Assembly (NCBI RefSeq): GCF_002079055.1
Contig: NC_047499.1
Coordinates: 434,001 to 498,000, forward strand
Direction of reading: 5' to 3'
DNA from: Saccharomyces paradoxus
Lineage: Eukaryota; Ascomycota; Saccharomycetes; Saccharomycetales; Saccharomycetaceae
Length of the DNA stretch: 64,000 nucleotides
Positions 32,295-41,407 of the stretch are shown here, in pieces. The notes beneath the pieces are model-generated. The model was not told the DNA's origin and made no database searches. It worked only from the letters and a program-made list of their open reading frames with translations. Every line of letters begins with the position of its first letter. Within the stretch, counting starts at the first letter, position 1. Made by a program: the position numbers and the translations under genes.

Positions 32295-32760
32295 ATGCAG
32301 CAAACTGTGATATATAAGGAGTTTTATGTGGCAGCACTAGGTTATTGTCAGCCGAAGTCTCTATGTCGTATTCTGCGCTTTTTACTTTACTTTCTGCTCA
32401 GAAGGAAGTATAAGCAAGAGAAAAAATCACCAATGCTTCCCTTTTCAGTATTAATTTCATATTTGTTTACGTTTAAACTAGTCGTTTGCGCGATATCTAT
32501 AGAGACAGTCAATGATTTTATCAATAGTGCTGCAGACCATGACTATGTGACAGGAGGGATTTTTGAATCGAGCGATGTAAAAGGTTTGTATCTGGGTGGC
32601 CATCAGGATAACAGCACGTTTGTATGGACAGACTAATCCACTGACGCTGACGGTAATGTTGTAGCAGAAATTAACGCAGGCTTGAATATTCTGGCTCATT
32701 TAGCTAGCGGTAACATTACGGAAGGCATAGAAATTAACGGCCTAGGCAAAAGATAGTCGT
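32295..32760 (+). pseudogene. Relic of an unrecognised gene with a signal-peptide-like start
   Basis: An ATG frame at 32295-32636 (113 codons) contains an internal methionine at 32433 that begins a hydrophobic, signal-peptide-like stretch (LPFSVLISYLFTFKLVVC), followed by a polar, Asp/Ser/Gly-rich segment with an NST sequon. A TATA-like TGATATATAAGG lies near 32308. The coding look of the DNA persists beyond the end of this frame, so the locus appears to be a decayed gene with at least one break. I do not recognise the family; a secreted or cell-wall protein is the best guess. No intact product is claimed. Confidence 0.35.
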
Positions 32761-33124
32761 GTAAACAAGAATTTTGTAGAAGCGTAGCTGATTGTGAAAA
32801 GCATGGTTGCTCATAGTGCTATAAGGGCCTGTTTAGGTTATCACTCACAGGAATTTACTTCTAGTGATAGTAACGCCAAGCCGATCGCAAATGTTACCAG
32901 GAACAGCTATTTGGAAAGGTTACCGAAAAATCAAAAAAAATCAAAAGAAAAAAATACTAAATAGACGGAGCATGTACATTAAGAATTATGTACAATAGGA
33001 TTAGCATTGCCTTTATTTCAAATTATATTATTATTATTATGAAAAAGAGTATTTGAATTAAACATAGAAGCTTTGTTAGTTACAGGTGCTTAAATCTCCT
33101 AACGTGCGGCGTGCACTAGATATA

Positions 33125-33262
33125 ATGAACATGATGTCGTTTCCTAAAGAATGTCTGCGACGTCGATTGAAATATAGTCAGTTTCAGGCTAAACACAACC
33201 AATTGGAAAAATGGATAAAGCGTTATCATGAAGATATGAATAGGGGACGTGAGACATGTTAA
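33125..33262 (+). CDS. Small basic ORF, 45 codons, function unknown
   Basis: The frame runs from an ATG at 33125 to a TAA at 33260-33262. The product is rich in Lys/Arg (LRRRLKYSQF, KWIKRYHEDMNRGR) with two cysteines and could form a basic helix. I do not recognise it. It lies in relic DNA between LTRs and SPG4 and may be a fragment of a longer lost gene or chance. No promoter signal decides the matter. Confidence 0.2.
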   Translation: MNMMSFPKECLRRRLKYSQFQAKHNQLEKWIKRYHEDMNRGRETC

Positions 33263-33567
33263 TTCTAAAAAGTGATGGCGTCATAGTATATTTATTATGA
33301 ATGGTTATCAAAGTTTCAATCCTTTGTATTTTCTAGTGTAGCGCCAATTTTGGCAAAACCCATACTTTAGATAATAATCATTCTTACAGATTTTATCCAG
33401 ATGGCCAATATAAACATTACAGAAAGCCTAGCTAAAGTAAAAAGAATCCAAACATTTTTTGAAAAAGTCATCTGGCACGTTCAATTATTAATACAGAAAG
33501 GGTGAAGGGTGTTAGCGCCCTCACTCGATGAGCCTATTAGTCATGATTTACGTATAACCAACACATC

Positions 33568-33795
33568 ATGAGGACGGCGGTGTCACCCCAACGCAAAAGA
33601 GTGACTTCCCTGCACTTTTTCAAAACCCATACATCACACTCTGGCTGCCGCAAGGCGGCTATTCTCCATCAGCCGCCTCCCTTAATTGCTAAAGCCTCCA
33701 CAAAGGCACGACCAAGCAACGTTTTGAGAAAGGACACCAGTAAATTGGTGCTTTCACGGCTGGGTCCTAAGAGACTAAACGTAAAGTATTGGTGA
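33568..33795 (+). CDS. Doubtful 75-codon ORF upstream of SPG4
   Basis: The ATG at 33568 opens 75 codons giving a very basic protein (MRTAVSPQRKR start, SRLGPKRLNV near the end) with no hydrophobic segment or known motif. It contains the DNA of a perfect 7-bp inverted repeat (33654-33677). It lies 200 bp before SPG4 in what should be its promoter region. I list it because it is ATG-initiated and in a sparse region, but chance is the likelier explanation. Confidence 0.15.
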   Translation: MRTAVSPQRKRVTSLHFFKTHTSHSGCRKAAILHQPPPLIAKASTKARPSNVLRKDTSKLVLSRLGPKRLNVKYW

Positions 33796-33885
33796 CAGAA
33801 TAGGGAGATAAGAGGGAGTAGGGTGGGGTAATGATATGCGATAAGGCTCTTGCTTGGCTAATCACCCCGTATGGTATGGTGAGCA

Positions 33886-33893
33886 TATAAATA
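33886..33893 (+). promoter_or_regulatory. TATA box of SPG4
   Basis: TATAAATA lies 104 bp upstream of the SPG4 ATG, the usual spacing for an inducible yeast promoter. It fits the stationary-phase induction of this gene. Confidence 0.65.
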
Positions 33894-33996
33894 GGAGCCT
33901 TCCCTCCTTTTATAACATTGCAAAACTAATTTTCGTAGTCCCTCTTGTGACAAAATAAATAAAAATAAATAATATCAACTGATCGAGATATCAAAT

Positions 33997-34344
33997 ATGG
34001 GTAGTTTTTGGGACGCATTCGCAGTATACGACAAGAAAAAGCACGCAGATCCAAGTGTGTATGGAGGGAACCATAACAACACAGGAGACAGTAGGACGCA
34101 GGTTATGTTTTCAAAAGAATACCGTCAACCTAAGACACATCAGCAGGAGAACTTGCAGAGCATGAGGAGATCTTCTATAGGATCACAAGACAGTTCCGAT
34201 GTTGAGGACGTTAAGGAAGGGAGATTACCCGCAGAAGTAGAAATACCCAAAAATGTCGACATTTCTAACATGTCTCAAGGTGAATTTCTAAAACTTTACG
34301 AAAGTTTGAGGAGGGGGGAACCCGACAATAAAGTAAATAGATGA
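33997..34344 (+). CDS. SPG4: Stationary-phase protein Spg4
   Basis: The 115-residue, hydrophilic, probably disordered protein starts MGSFWDAFAVYDKKK and matches S. cerevisiae Spg4 in sequence, length and position before ILV2. In yeast it is needed for survival at high temperature in stationary phase but not in growth; its molecular activity is unknown. It has a Ser-rich middle (RRSSIGSQDSSDVED) with likely phosphorylation sites and no membrane segment. A TATA box lies 104 bp upstream. Confidence 0.93.
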   Translation: MGSFWDAFAVYDKKKHADPSVYGGNHNNTGDSRTQVMFSKEYRQPKTHQQENLQSMRRSSIGSQDSSDVEDVKEGRLPAEVEIPKNVDISNMSQGEFLKLYESLRRGEPDNKVNR

Positions 34345-35068
34345 ATCGAAGGGATACTCATGGTGGTTTTTCTTCCGTTGTCTATTTAATCTAACATGAT
34401 TAAGGTTATATAATATGCTTTTCAGTGTTTGCATTAGTTTTATATGATAGCCTTCATTTGTATATTTCCATACATATATAAATAATAAAGAAATTCTGTA
34501 AACAGAACTTTGCCATTAATGTTATAATTACCGTCTTTTAATATCATGGTCTGCCAGTCGTCACGGATGAACGGTGACACATACCTAACCGCCGGTTCCT
34601 GCCGGTACCGGCTTGAATTCCGCTGTTGATCTCGGCGCGGAAAAATCAGCGCCCCACGCCAAAAGGTTCGTATTTTTTCTTTTTTTCTTTTCGAATCTTC
34701 CATCTATTCGGTAGCGATGATTCATTTTGTCTGAAAAAAAAAAAAGAAAAAGAGTAAATTTTTTTTTTGATGAACATGTATTTTCCTTATCTCGTTGATA
34801 TATATGCTATCATTTATTCTCTTATCAAATTTCCATATTTCTGGTCTTTCTCCACCATCCCTAATTAATAGTCTAGATCTACGTCACACTGTAATTTTTT
34901 ATTGTTTTTTCCCTTCATTGTCTAAATTCAAAGTACTCGTCAGCCACAGTTACTTAAGTCATTTGAAGTGAAAATTACACACATTTTCCCGATTACAATA
35001 GAGTGCATTTTAAAAAATCTTTAACTTTTGAGCTAAGAGGAGATAAATATAACCGAATCACTTTCCAA
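34345..35068. other. SPG4 3' region and ILV2 promoter
   Basis: 724 bp. The left part is AT-rich SPG4 3' DNA; the middle is GC-rich with the Leu3 site, and several T/A tracts precede ILV2. An inverted repeat GGCGC...GCGCC lies just right of the Leu3 site (about 34635-34655). No gene is seen. Confidence 0.5.
34602..34611. promoter_or_regulatory. Leu3 binding site of ILV2
   Basis: CCGGTACCGG is a perfect match to the palindromic Leu3 operator CCGGNNCCGG, centred about 460 bp before the ILV2 ATG. Leu3 with alpha-isopropylmalate activates leucine and branched-chain genes, and ILV2 is a known target. Binding is inferred from the motif. Confidence 0.75.
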
Positions 35069-37132
35069 ATGATCAGACAATCTACGCTAAAAAACTTCGC
35101 TATTAAGCGTTGCTTTCAACAGATCGCATACCGTAACACACCTGCCATGAGGTCAGTAGCTCTCGCGCAACGCTTTTATAGTTCGTCTTCTCGTTATTAC
35201 AGTGCATCTCCTTTACCAGCCTCTAAAAGACCAGAACCTGCCCCAAGTTTCAATGTTGATCCATTAGAACAGGCAGCTGAACCTTCAAAATTGGCTAAGA
35301 AACTGCGCCCTGAGCCTGATATGGATACATCATTCGTCGGTTTAACTGGTGGTCAAATATTCAACGAAATGATGTCCAGACAAAACGTTGACACAGTATT
35401 CGGTTATCCAGGCGGTGCTATCTTGCCTGTTTACGATGCCATCCATAACAGTGATAAATTCAACTTCGTTCTTCCAAAACATGAACAAGGTGCCGGCCAT
35501 ATGGCCGAAGGTTATGCCAGAGCTTCTGGTAAGCCAGGTGTTGTTTTGGTGACTTCTGGCCCAGGTGCTACCAATGTCGTTACTCCAATGGCAGATGCCT
35601 TCGCAGATGGTATTCCAATGGTCGTTTTTACAGGACAAGTCCCAACTAGTGCTATCGGTACCGATGCCTTCCAAGAAGCTGACGTTGTTGGTATTTCCAG
35701 ATCTTGTACGAAATGGAATGTCATGGTCAAGTCCGTGGAAGAATTGCCATTGCGTATTAACGAAGCTTTTGAAATTGCCACGAGTGGTAGACCGGGTCCA
35801 GTCTTGGTTGATTTGCCAAAGGATGTTACTGCAGCTATCTTAAGAAATCCAATTCCAACAAAAACAACTCTTCCATCAAACGCACTAAACCGATTAACCA
35901 GTCGCGCACAGGATGAATTTGTTATGCAAAGTATCAATAAGGCAGCGGACTTAATCAACTTGGCAAAGAAACCTGTCTTATACGTCGGTGCTGGTATTTT
36001 AAACCATGCAGATGGTCCAAGACTATTAAAGGAATTAAGTGATCGTGCTCAAATACCTGTCACAACTACTTTACAAGGTCTAGGCTCCTTCGATCAAGAA
36101 GATCCAAAATCTTTGGATATGCTTGGTATGCACGGTTGTGCTACTGCCAATTTGGCAGTGCAAAATGCTGATTTGATAATTGCTGTCGGTGCCAGATTCG
36201 ACGATCGTGTCACCGGTAATATTTCTAAATTTGCACCAGAGGCTCGTCGTGCTGCTTCAGAAGGTAGGGGTGGTATTATTCATTTCGAAGTTAGCCCTAA
36301 AAACATAAACAAGGTTGTTCAAACTCAAATAGCGGTGGAAGGTGATGCTACAACTAACCTAGATAAAATGATGCCAAAGATTTTCCCAGTTAAGGAGAGA
36401 TCGGAATGGTTCGGTCAAATAAACAAATGGAAGAAAGAATACCCATACGCTTACATGGAGGAGACACCAGGATCTAAAATTAAACCACAGACAGTCATAA
36501 AAAAACTATCCAAGGTGGCCAACGGCACAGGGAGACATGTTATTGTCACAACTGGTGTGGGGCAACACCAAATGTGGGCTGCTCAACACTGGACATGGAA
36601 GAATCCACATACCTTTATTACATCAGGTGGTTTAGGTACGATGGGTTACGGTCTCCCAGCCGCCATCGGTGCTCAGGTTGCCAAACCAGAATCTTTGGTT
36701 ATTGACATTGATGGTGACGCATCTTTTAACATGACCCTAACGGAATTGAGTTCTGCCGTTCAAGCCGGTACTCCAGTGAAAATTTTGATTTTAAACAATG
36801 AAGAGCAAGGTATGGTTACCCAATGGCAATCTCTGTTCTACGAACATCGTTATTCCCACACACATCAATTGAACCCTGATTTCATGAAACTAGCGGATGC
36901 TATGGGTTTAAAAGGTTTAAGAGTCAAGAAGCAGGAAGAATTGGACGCTAAGTTGAAGGAATTTGTTTCCACCAAGGGCCCAGTCTTGCTTGAAGTGGAA
37001 GTTGATAAAAAAGTTCCTGTTTTACCAATGGTTGCAGGTGGTAGCGGTCTAGACGAATTCATAAATTTTGACCCAGAAGTTGAAAAGCAACAAGCTGAAT
37101 TACGTCATAAGCGTACAGGCGGTAGGCACTAA
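35069..37132 (+). CDS. ILV2: Acetolactate synthase catalytic subunit (mitochondrial)
   Basis: The ATG at 35069 (MIRQSTLKNF) gives 687 residues, the S. cerevisiae length; the open frame extends 22 codons upstream to a GTG that is not used. Residues 1-50 are basic, Ser-rich and acid-free, a mitochondrial presequence. The enzyme uses ThDP, FAD and Mg to make acetolactate or acetohydroxybutyrate, the first common step of Val, Ile and Leu synthesis, with regulatory partner Ilv6. Glu139 (LPKHEQGAGHMAEGYA), the ThDP/Mg motif DIDGDASFNMT and the herbicide-pocket MVTQWQS are present. About a dozen residues differ from the reference sequence I remember. Confidence 0.98.
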   Translation: MIRQSTLKNFAIKRCFQQIAYRNTPAMRSVALAQRFYSSSSRYYSASPLPASKRPEPAPSFNVDPLEQAAEPSKLAKKLRPEPDMDTSFVGLTGGQIFNEMMSRQNVDTVFGYPGGAILPVYDAIHNSDKFNFVLPKHEQGAGHMAEGYARASGKPGVVLVTSGPGATNVVTPMADAFADGIPMVVFTGQVPTSAIGTDAFQEADVVGISRSCTKWNVMVKSVEELPLRINEAFEIATSGRPGPVLVDLPKDVTAAILRNPIPTKTTLPSNALNRLTSRAQDEFVMQSINKAADLINLAKKPVLYVGAGILNHADGPRLLKELSDRAQIPVTTTLQGLGSFDQEDPKSLDMLGMHGCATANLAVQNADLIIAVGARFDDRVTGNISKFAPEARRAASEGRGGIIHFEVSPKNINKVVQTQIAVEGDATTNLDKMMPKIFPVKERSEWFGQINKWKKEYPYAYMEETPGSKIKPQTVIKKLSKVANGTGRHVIVTTGVGQHQMWAAQHWTWKNPHTFITSGGLGTMGYGLPAAIGAQVAKPESLVIDIDGDASFNMTLTELSSAVQAGTPVKILILNNEEQGMVTQWQSLFYEHRYSHTHQLNPDFMKLADAMGLKGLRVKKQEELDAKLKEFVSTKGPVLLEVEVDKKVPVLPMVAGGSGLDEFINFDPEVEKQQAELRHKRTGGRH

Positions 37133-37552
37133 ATTTTAAACACATTCTCAGTAAAAAACGCAGACTTTATTATTAATTAATCGTGCTTCTTATATATTAC
37201 ATTCTATCATTGCGATAGTAATGTATTTTTTTAATATATACTTTATATATTTTTTTAAAAAAAACTAATGACAGCTAAAATCAAGTCATTGATAAATGAC
37301 AAGTTCAATTTAAGCGGGTCCCGGTAGACAAATTAGAGGTAGATGTGTATGATATGTATTCAGACGGATTACTTCAACTCGTCAGACACGATTTCTTTTC
37401 TTGTTTTGTGAATGGTCAAAAATATTTCCTGAAAAGGGGCCGTCGAAAATTGCGAGCTTGGAAAATATTGACTAGATTATATATTAAAAGGTAATAGTAT
37501 ATAATAAAGTGTAAGAACAGTGGCCAGTAGAAATTTAACCAGTTTATAGAGA
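37133..37552. other. ILV2 3' region / MYO5 promoter
   Basis: 420 bp, AT-rich, with T/A runs at 37225-37265 typical of a yeast polyadenylation region. No gene is seen. Confidence 0.4.
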
Positions 37553-40500
37553 ATGGCTATCTTAAAAAGAGGGGCTAGAAAGAAGGTACATCAGGAGCCT
37601 GCCAAACGCTCTGCGAATATCAAGAAAGCCACTTTCGATTCCTCGAAGAAGAAAGAAGTTGGTGTGTCTGATCTGACTCTTCTTTCTCAAATCTCTGATG
37701 AAGCTATAAATGAAAACTTAAAGAAGAGATTTTTGAATGCTACAATCTACACTTATATAGGTCATGTGTTGATCAGTGTCAATCCATTTCGAGACCTCGG
37801 AATCTATACTGATGCCGTTATGAATGAATACAAAGGTAAGAATAGATTGGAAGTGCCACCCCATGTATTTGCAATTGCAGAGTCTATGTACTACAATATG
37901 AAGTCTTACAATGAAAATCAGTGTGTTATCATTTCAGGTGAATCAGGTGCGGGTAAAACTGAAGCAGCCAAGAGAATTATGCAATATATTGCGGCCGCTT
38001 CTAGCACTCATACAGAGTCAATTGGCAAGATTAAAGACATGGTTTTAGCCACAAATCCATTGCTGGAATCTTTTGGTTGCGCAAAGACTTTGAGAAATAA
38101 TAACTCTTCTAGGCATGGGAAATATCTAGAAATTAAATTTAATAATCAGTTTGAGCCATGTGCAGGCAATATTACAAACTATTTGTTGGAAAAACAGAGA
38201 GTTGTGAGTCAAATCAAGAATGAGAGAAATTTCCATATATTCTACCAATTTACGAAAGGTGCTTCCGACGCTTATAGGCAAACATTTGGGGTTCAAAAAC
38301 CAGAGCAATATGTGTACACAGCTGCCGCAGGATGTATATCTGCTGAAACAATTGATGACTTACAAGATTATCAAGAAACATTAAAAGCTATGAGAGTTAT
38401 TGGTCTCGGCCAAGAGGAACAAGACCAAATTTTCAGAATGTTGGCTGCAATCCTTTGGATTGGTAATGTTTCCTTCATAGAAAATGAGGAGGGAAATGCG
38501 CAAGTTAGAGACACCTCGGTAACTGATTTTGTTGCTTATTTGTTACAAATAGATAGCCAATTGCTAACCAAGTCACTTGTTGAAAGAATTATGGAAACCA
38601 ATCATGGTATGAAAAGAGGGTCAGTGTATCATGTTCCATTAAATATTGTCCAAGCAGATGCGGTTAGAGATGCTTTGGCAAAGGCTATTTACAACAACTT
38701 ATTTGACTGGATTGTGAGTAGGGTTAACAAATCTTTGCAGGCTTTCCCAGGCGCTGAAAAATCCATTGGTATTCTTGATATTTACGGTTTTGAAATCTTT
38801 GAACATAACTCTTTCGAGCAGATCTGTATCAATTATGTTAATGAAAAGTTGCAACAAATCTTTATCCAATTGACATTGAAATCTGAACAAGAAACTTACG
38901 AAAGAGAAAAGATTCAATGGACCCCAATCAAATACTTCGATAACAAGGTTGTTTGTGATTTGATTGAGGCAAGAAGACCACCTGGTATATTTGCTGCAAT
39001 GAATGATTCTGTTGCAACTGCACATGCGGATTCAAATGCTGCTGATCAGGCTTTTGCCCAGCGTTTAAACTTGTTCACAACAAATCCACATTTTGACTTG
39101 AGATCTAACAAGTTTGTTATTAAGCATTATGCCGGTGATGTCACATACGATATTGACGGTATTACAGATAAAAATAAGGATCAATTACAAAAGGACCTAG
39201 TAGAATTAATCGGTACTACTACTAATACATTTTTAGCCACCATTTTCCCGGATACTGTAGACAGAGAGTCAAAAAGAAGACCACCTACAGCGGGTGATAA
39301 AATTATAAAGAGCGCAAATGACTTGGTTGAAACTTTATCAAAAGCACAACCTTCATATATCAGAACAATTAAGCCAAACGAAACCAAATCTCCTAACGAT
39401 TACGACGATCGACAAGTTCTACACCAGATCAAGTATCTAGGTCTGCAAGAAAACGTGCGCATAAGAAGAGCGGGTTTTGCATATAGACAGGTGTTTGAAA
39501 AATTCGTGGAAAGATTTTATTTATTATCTCCTCACTGTTCTTACGCTGGTGACTATACATGGCAAGGTGATACCTTGGATGCTGTTAAGTATATTTTACA
39601 GGATTCTTCTATCCCACAGCAGGAGTATCAACTAGGTGTCACAAGTGTTTTCATTAAAACACCTGAAACATTATTTGCCTTGGAGCATATGAGAGATAAA
39701 TACTGGCACAATATGGCTGCCAGAATCCAGCGTGCTTGGAGGAGATTTTTGCAAAGAAGAATTGATGCAGCTACTAAGATCCAACGCACTATCAGGGAGA
39801 GGAAAGAAGGTAATAAGTACGAAAAGCTCCGGGATTATGGTACAAAGGTTTTGGGTGGAAGAAAAGAAAGAAGATCTATGTCGTTATTAGGTTATAGAGC
39901 CTTCATGGGTGATTATCTATCATGCAACGAATCCAAATCTAAGGGCGCTTATATCAAAAGGCAAGTGGGCATCAAAGAGATGATCATCTTTTCAATACAT
40001 GGTGAAGCTTTGCATACCAAATTTGGTCGTTCTGCACAAAGGTTGAAAAAGACTTTCTTATTAACTCCAACAACGTTGTACATTGTTGGTCAGACTTTGG
40101 TTCAAAATGCTATGACCTATACACAAGATTATAAAATTGATGTGCGGAACATTCAAGCGGTTAGTTTAACCAACTTACAGGATGGTTGGGTCGGCATTAA
40201 TTTGACTGGTTCAGGTCAACCTGACCCATTGATCAATACATATTTCAAAACGGAACTTATAACGCATCTAAAGAGGTTTAACGACAAGATTCAAATTAAA
40301 ATAGGGTCGACGATAGAATACCAAAAGAAACCTGGAAAGTTGCATTCAGTGAAATGTCAAATTAATGAATCTTCACCAAAATATGGCGACATATATAAAT
40401 CTAGTACAATATCAGTCCGTCGTGGTAATCCGCCTAATTCTCAAGTGCACAAAAAACCGAGAAAAAAGAGTTCAATTTCTTCAGGGCATCGTGCCAGTTC

Positions 40501-41206
40501 CTCGCAAGCAACGAGGAAACCAGTTTCAAATGTTCCCGCACAGCATGTACCTGTTGCCCCAACTCCTAGACATTCTAAAAAACCTGCCCCTCCACCGCCA
40601 GGGATGCAGAACAAAGCCACTACAAGAAGATCCGCTCCTAATCCTGGTTCTAACCCCATTACATCCCAAACTAATGTCCGCCCTGCTGTCCCTACTGATG
40701 CCACTCGTGCTACACCCGTTGGTGCCACAACGAAGAGCAATAGACAGGCCAATATCCCCCCTCCCCCTCCACCACCGCCCACTACGAAGCCAAAAGAACC
40801 CATGTTTGAAGCGGCTTACGATTTTCCTGGTTCAGGATCGCCATCTGAGTTGCCTTTAAAGAAAGGTGACGTAGTTTATATTACAAGAGAAGAGCCAAGC
40901 GGTTGGTCTCTTGCAAAACTTCTAAATGGCTCTAAGGAAGGCTGGGTGCCAACAGCTTACATGAAACCACATTCTGGAAATAATAATGTCTCTGCGCCTC
41001 CTCCCCCCCCTCAGAACAGGAATGTTTCTCAACCCGTACCAAATTCTGTACAGCAGAATAACACCTCTGTAAACGTTCTTCCAACTGCAACCCAGGCAAG
41101 TTTGGGTGATGGTTTGGCGAATGCGCTGGCTGCGAGAGCTAATAAAATGAGATTAGAGAGTGATGACGAGGAGGCTAATGAAGATGAAGAGGAGGATGAT
41201 TGGTAA
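37553..41206 (+). CDS. MYO5: Class I myosin Myo5
   Basis: The 1217-residue class I myosin drives actin patch endocytosis. The motor domain covers about residues 35-715, with the P-loop GESGAGKT at 129-136, switch-II region [16 protein letters not shown], and the TEDS-rule serine 357 in KRGSVYHV, phosphorylated by Ste20/Cla4-type kinases. Two IQ motifs follow (about 720-770), then the lipid-binding TH1 domain (780-980), a Pro/Ala-rich TH2 region, an SH3 domain at about 1083-1140, poly-proline stretches, and a C-terminal acidic Arp2/3-activating tail ending EEDDW. Length is two less than the 1219 of S. cerevisiae. MYO3 is the paralogue. Confidence 0.98.
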   Translation: MAILKRGARKKVHQEPAKRSANIKKATFDSSKKKEVGVSDLTLLSQISDEAINENLKKRFLNATIYTYIGHVLISVNPFRDLGIYTDAVMNEYKGKNRLEVPPHVFAIAESMYYNMKSYNENQCVIISGESGAGKTEAAKRIMQYIAAASSTHTESIGKIKDMVLATNPLLESFGCAKTLRNNNSSRHGKYLEIKFNNQFEPCAGNITNYLLEKQRVVSQIKNERNFHIFYQFTKGASDAYRQTFGVQKPEQYVYTAAAGCISAETIDDLQDYQETLKAMRVIGLGQEEQDQIFRMLAAILWIGNVSFIENEEGNAQVRDTSVTDFVAYLLQIDSQLLTKSLVERIMETNHGMKRGSVYHVPLNIVQADAVRDALAKAIYNNLFDWIVSRVNKSLQAFPGAEKSIGILDIYGFEIFEHNSFEQICINYVNEKLQQIFIQLTLKSEQETYEREKIQWTPIKYFDNKVVCDLIEARRPPGIFAAMNDSVATAHADSNAADQAFAQRLNLFTTNPHFDLRSNKFVIKHYAGDVTYDIDGITDKNKDQLQKDLVELIGTTTNTFLATIFPDTVDRESKRRPPTAGDKIIKSANDLVETLSKAQPSYIRTIKPNETKSPNDYDDRQVLHQIKYLGLQENVRIRRAGFAYRQVFEKFVERFYLLSPHCSYAGDYTWQGDTLDAVKYILQDSSIPQQEYQLGVTSVFIKTPETLFALEHMRDKYWHNMAARIQRAWRRFLQRRIDAATKIQRTIRERKEGNKYEKLRDYGTKVLGGRKERRSMSLLGYRAFMGDYLSCNESKSKGAYIKRQVGIKEMIIFSIHGEALHTKFGRSAQRLKKTFLLTPTTLYIVGQTLVQNAMTYTQDYKIDVRNIQAVSLTNLQDGWVGINLTGSGQPDPLINTYFKTELITHLKRFNDKIQIKIGSTIEYQKKPGKLHSVKCQINESSPKYGDIYKSSTISVRRGNPPNSQVHKKPRKKSSISSGHRASSSQATRKPVSNVPAQHVPVAPTPRHSKKPAPPPPGMQNKATTRRSAPNPGSNPITSQTNVRPAVPTDATRATPVGATTKSNRQANIPPPPPPPPTTKPKEPMFEAAYDFPGSGSPSELPLKKGDVVYITREEPSGWSLAKLLNGSKEGWVPTAYMKPHSGNNNVSAPPPPPQNRNVSQPVPNSVQQNNTSVNVLPTATQASLGDGLANALAARANKMRLESDDEEANEDEEEDDW

Positions 41207-41407
41207 CCAAAACAAATTTAGCATGTAATATGTACTAGCAAATAGAGTAAATTGTAATTAATGAATGTTGATATATTTTCATCAATATGAAACTGTGTAG
41301 TTTATTAAATAATTATTTAAGTTAGATTTATATCTCATAAAAATGTCTTCAAAGAAAATAAACGCTTTCTTACATATCAAATGATTGCTCAATCTCATAT
41401 AAAACAT

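Larger units (their letters stand above)
32113..33564. other. Relic-bearing DNA between LTRs and SPG4
   Basis: This 1.45-kb stretch has no intact gene that I recognise. It contains the secreted-protein-like relic (32295-32760), a 45-codon basic ORF (33125-33262), A-rich tracts near 32935-32955 and an ATT-repeat tract near 33028-33040. Together with the adjacent tRNA and three LTRs it behaves like a hot spot where sequence has accumulated and decayed. Confidence 0.5.

Noticed and set aside
35512-35958. 148-codon minus-strand ORF
   Set aside because: It is the mirror of the strongly codon-biased ILV2 sequence and has no independent support.
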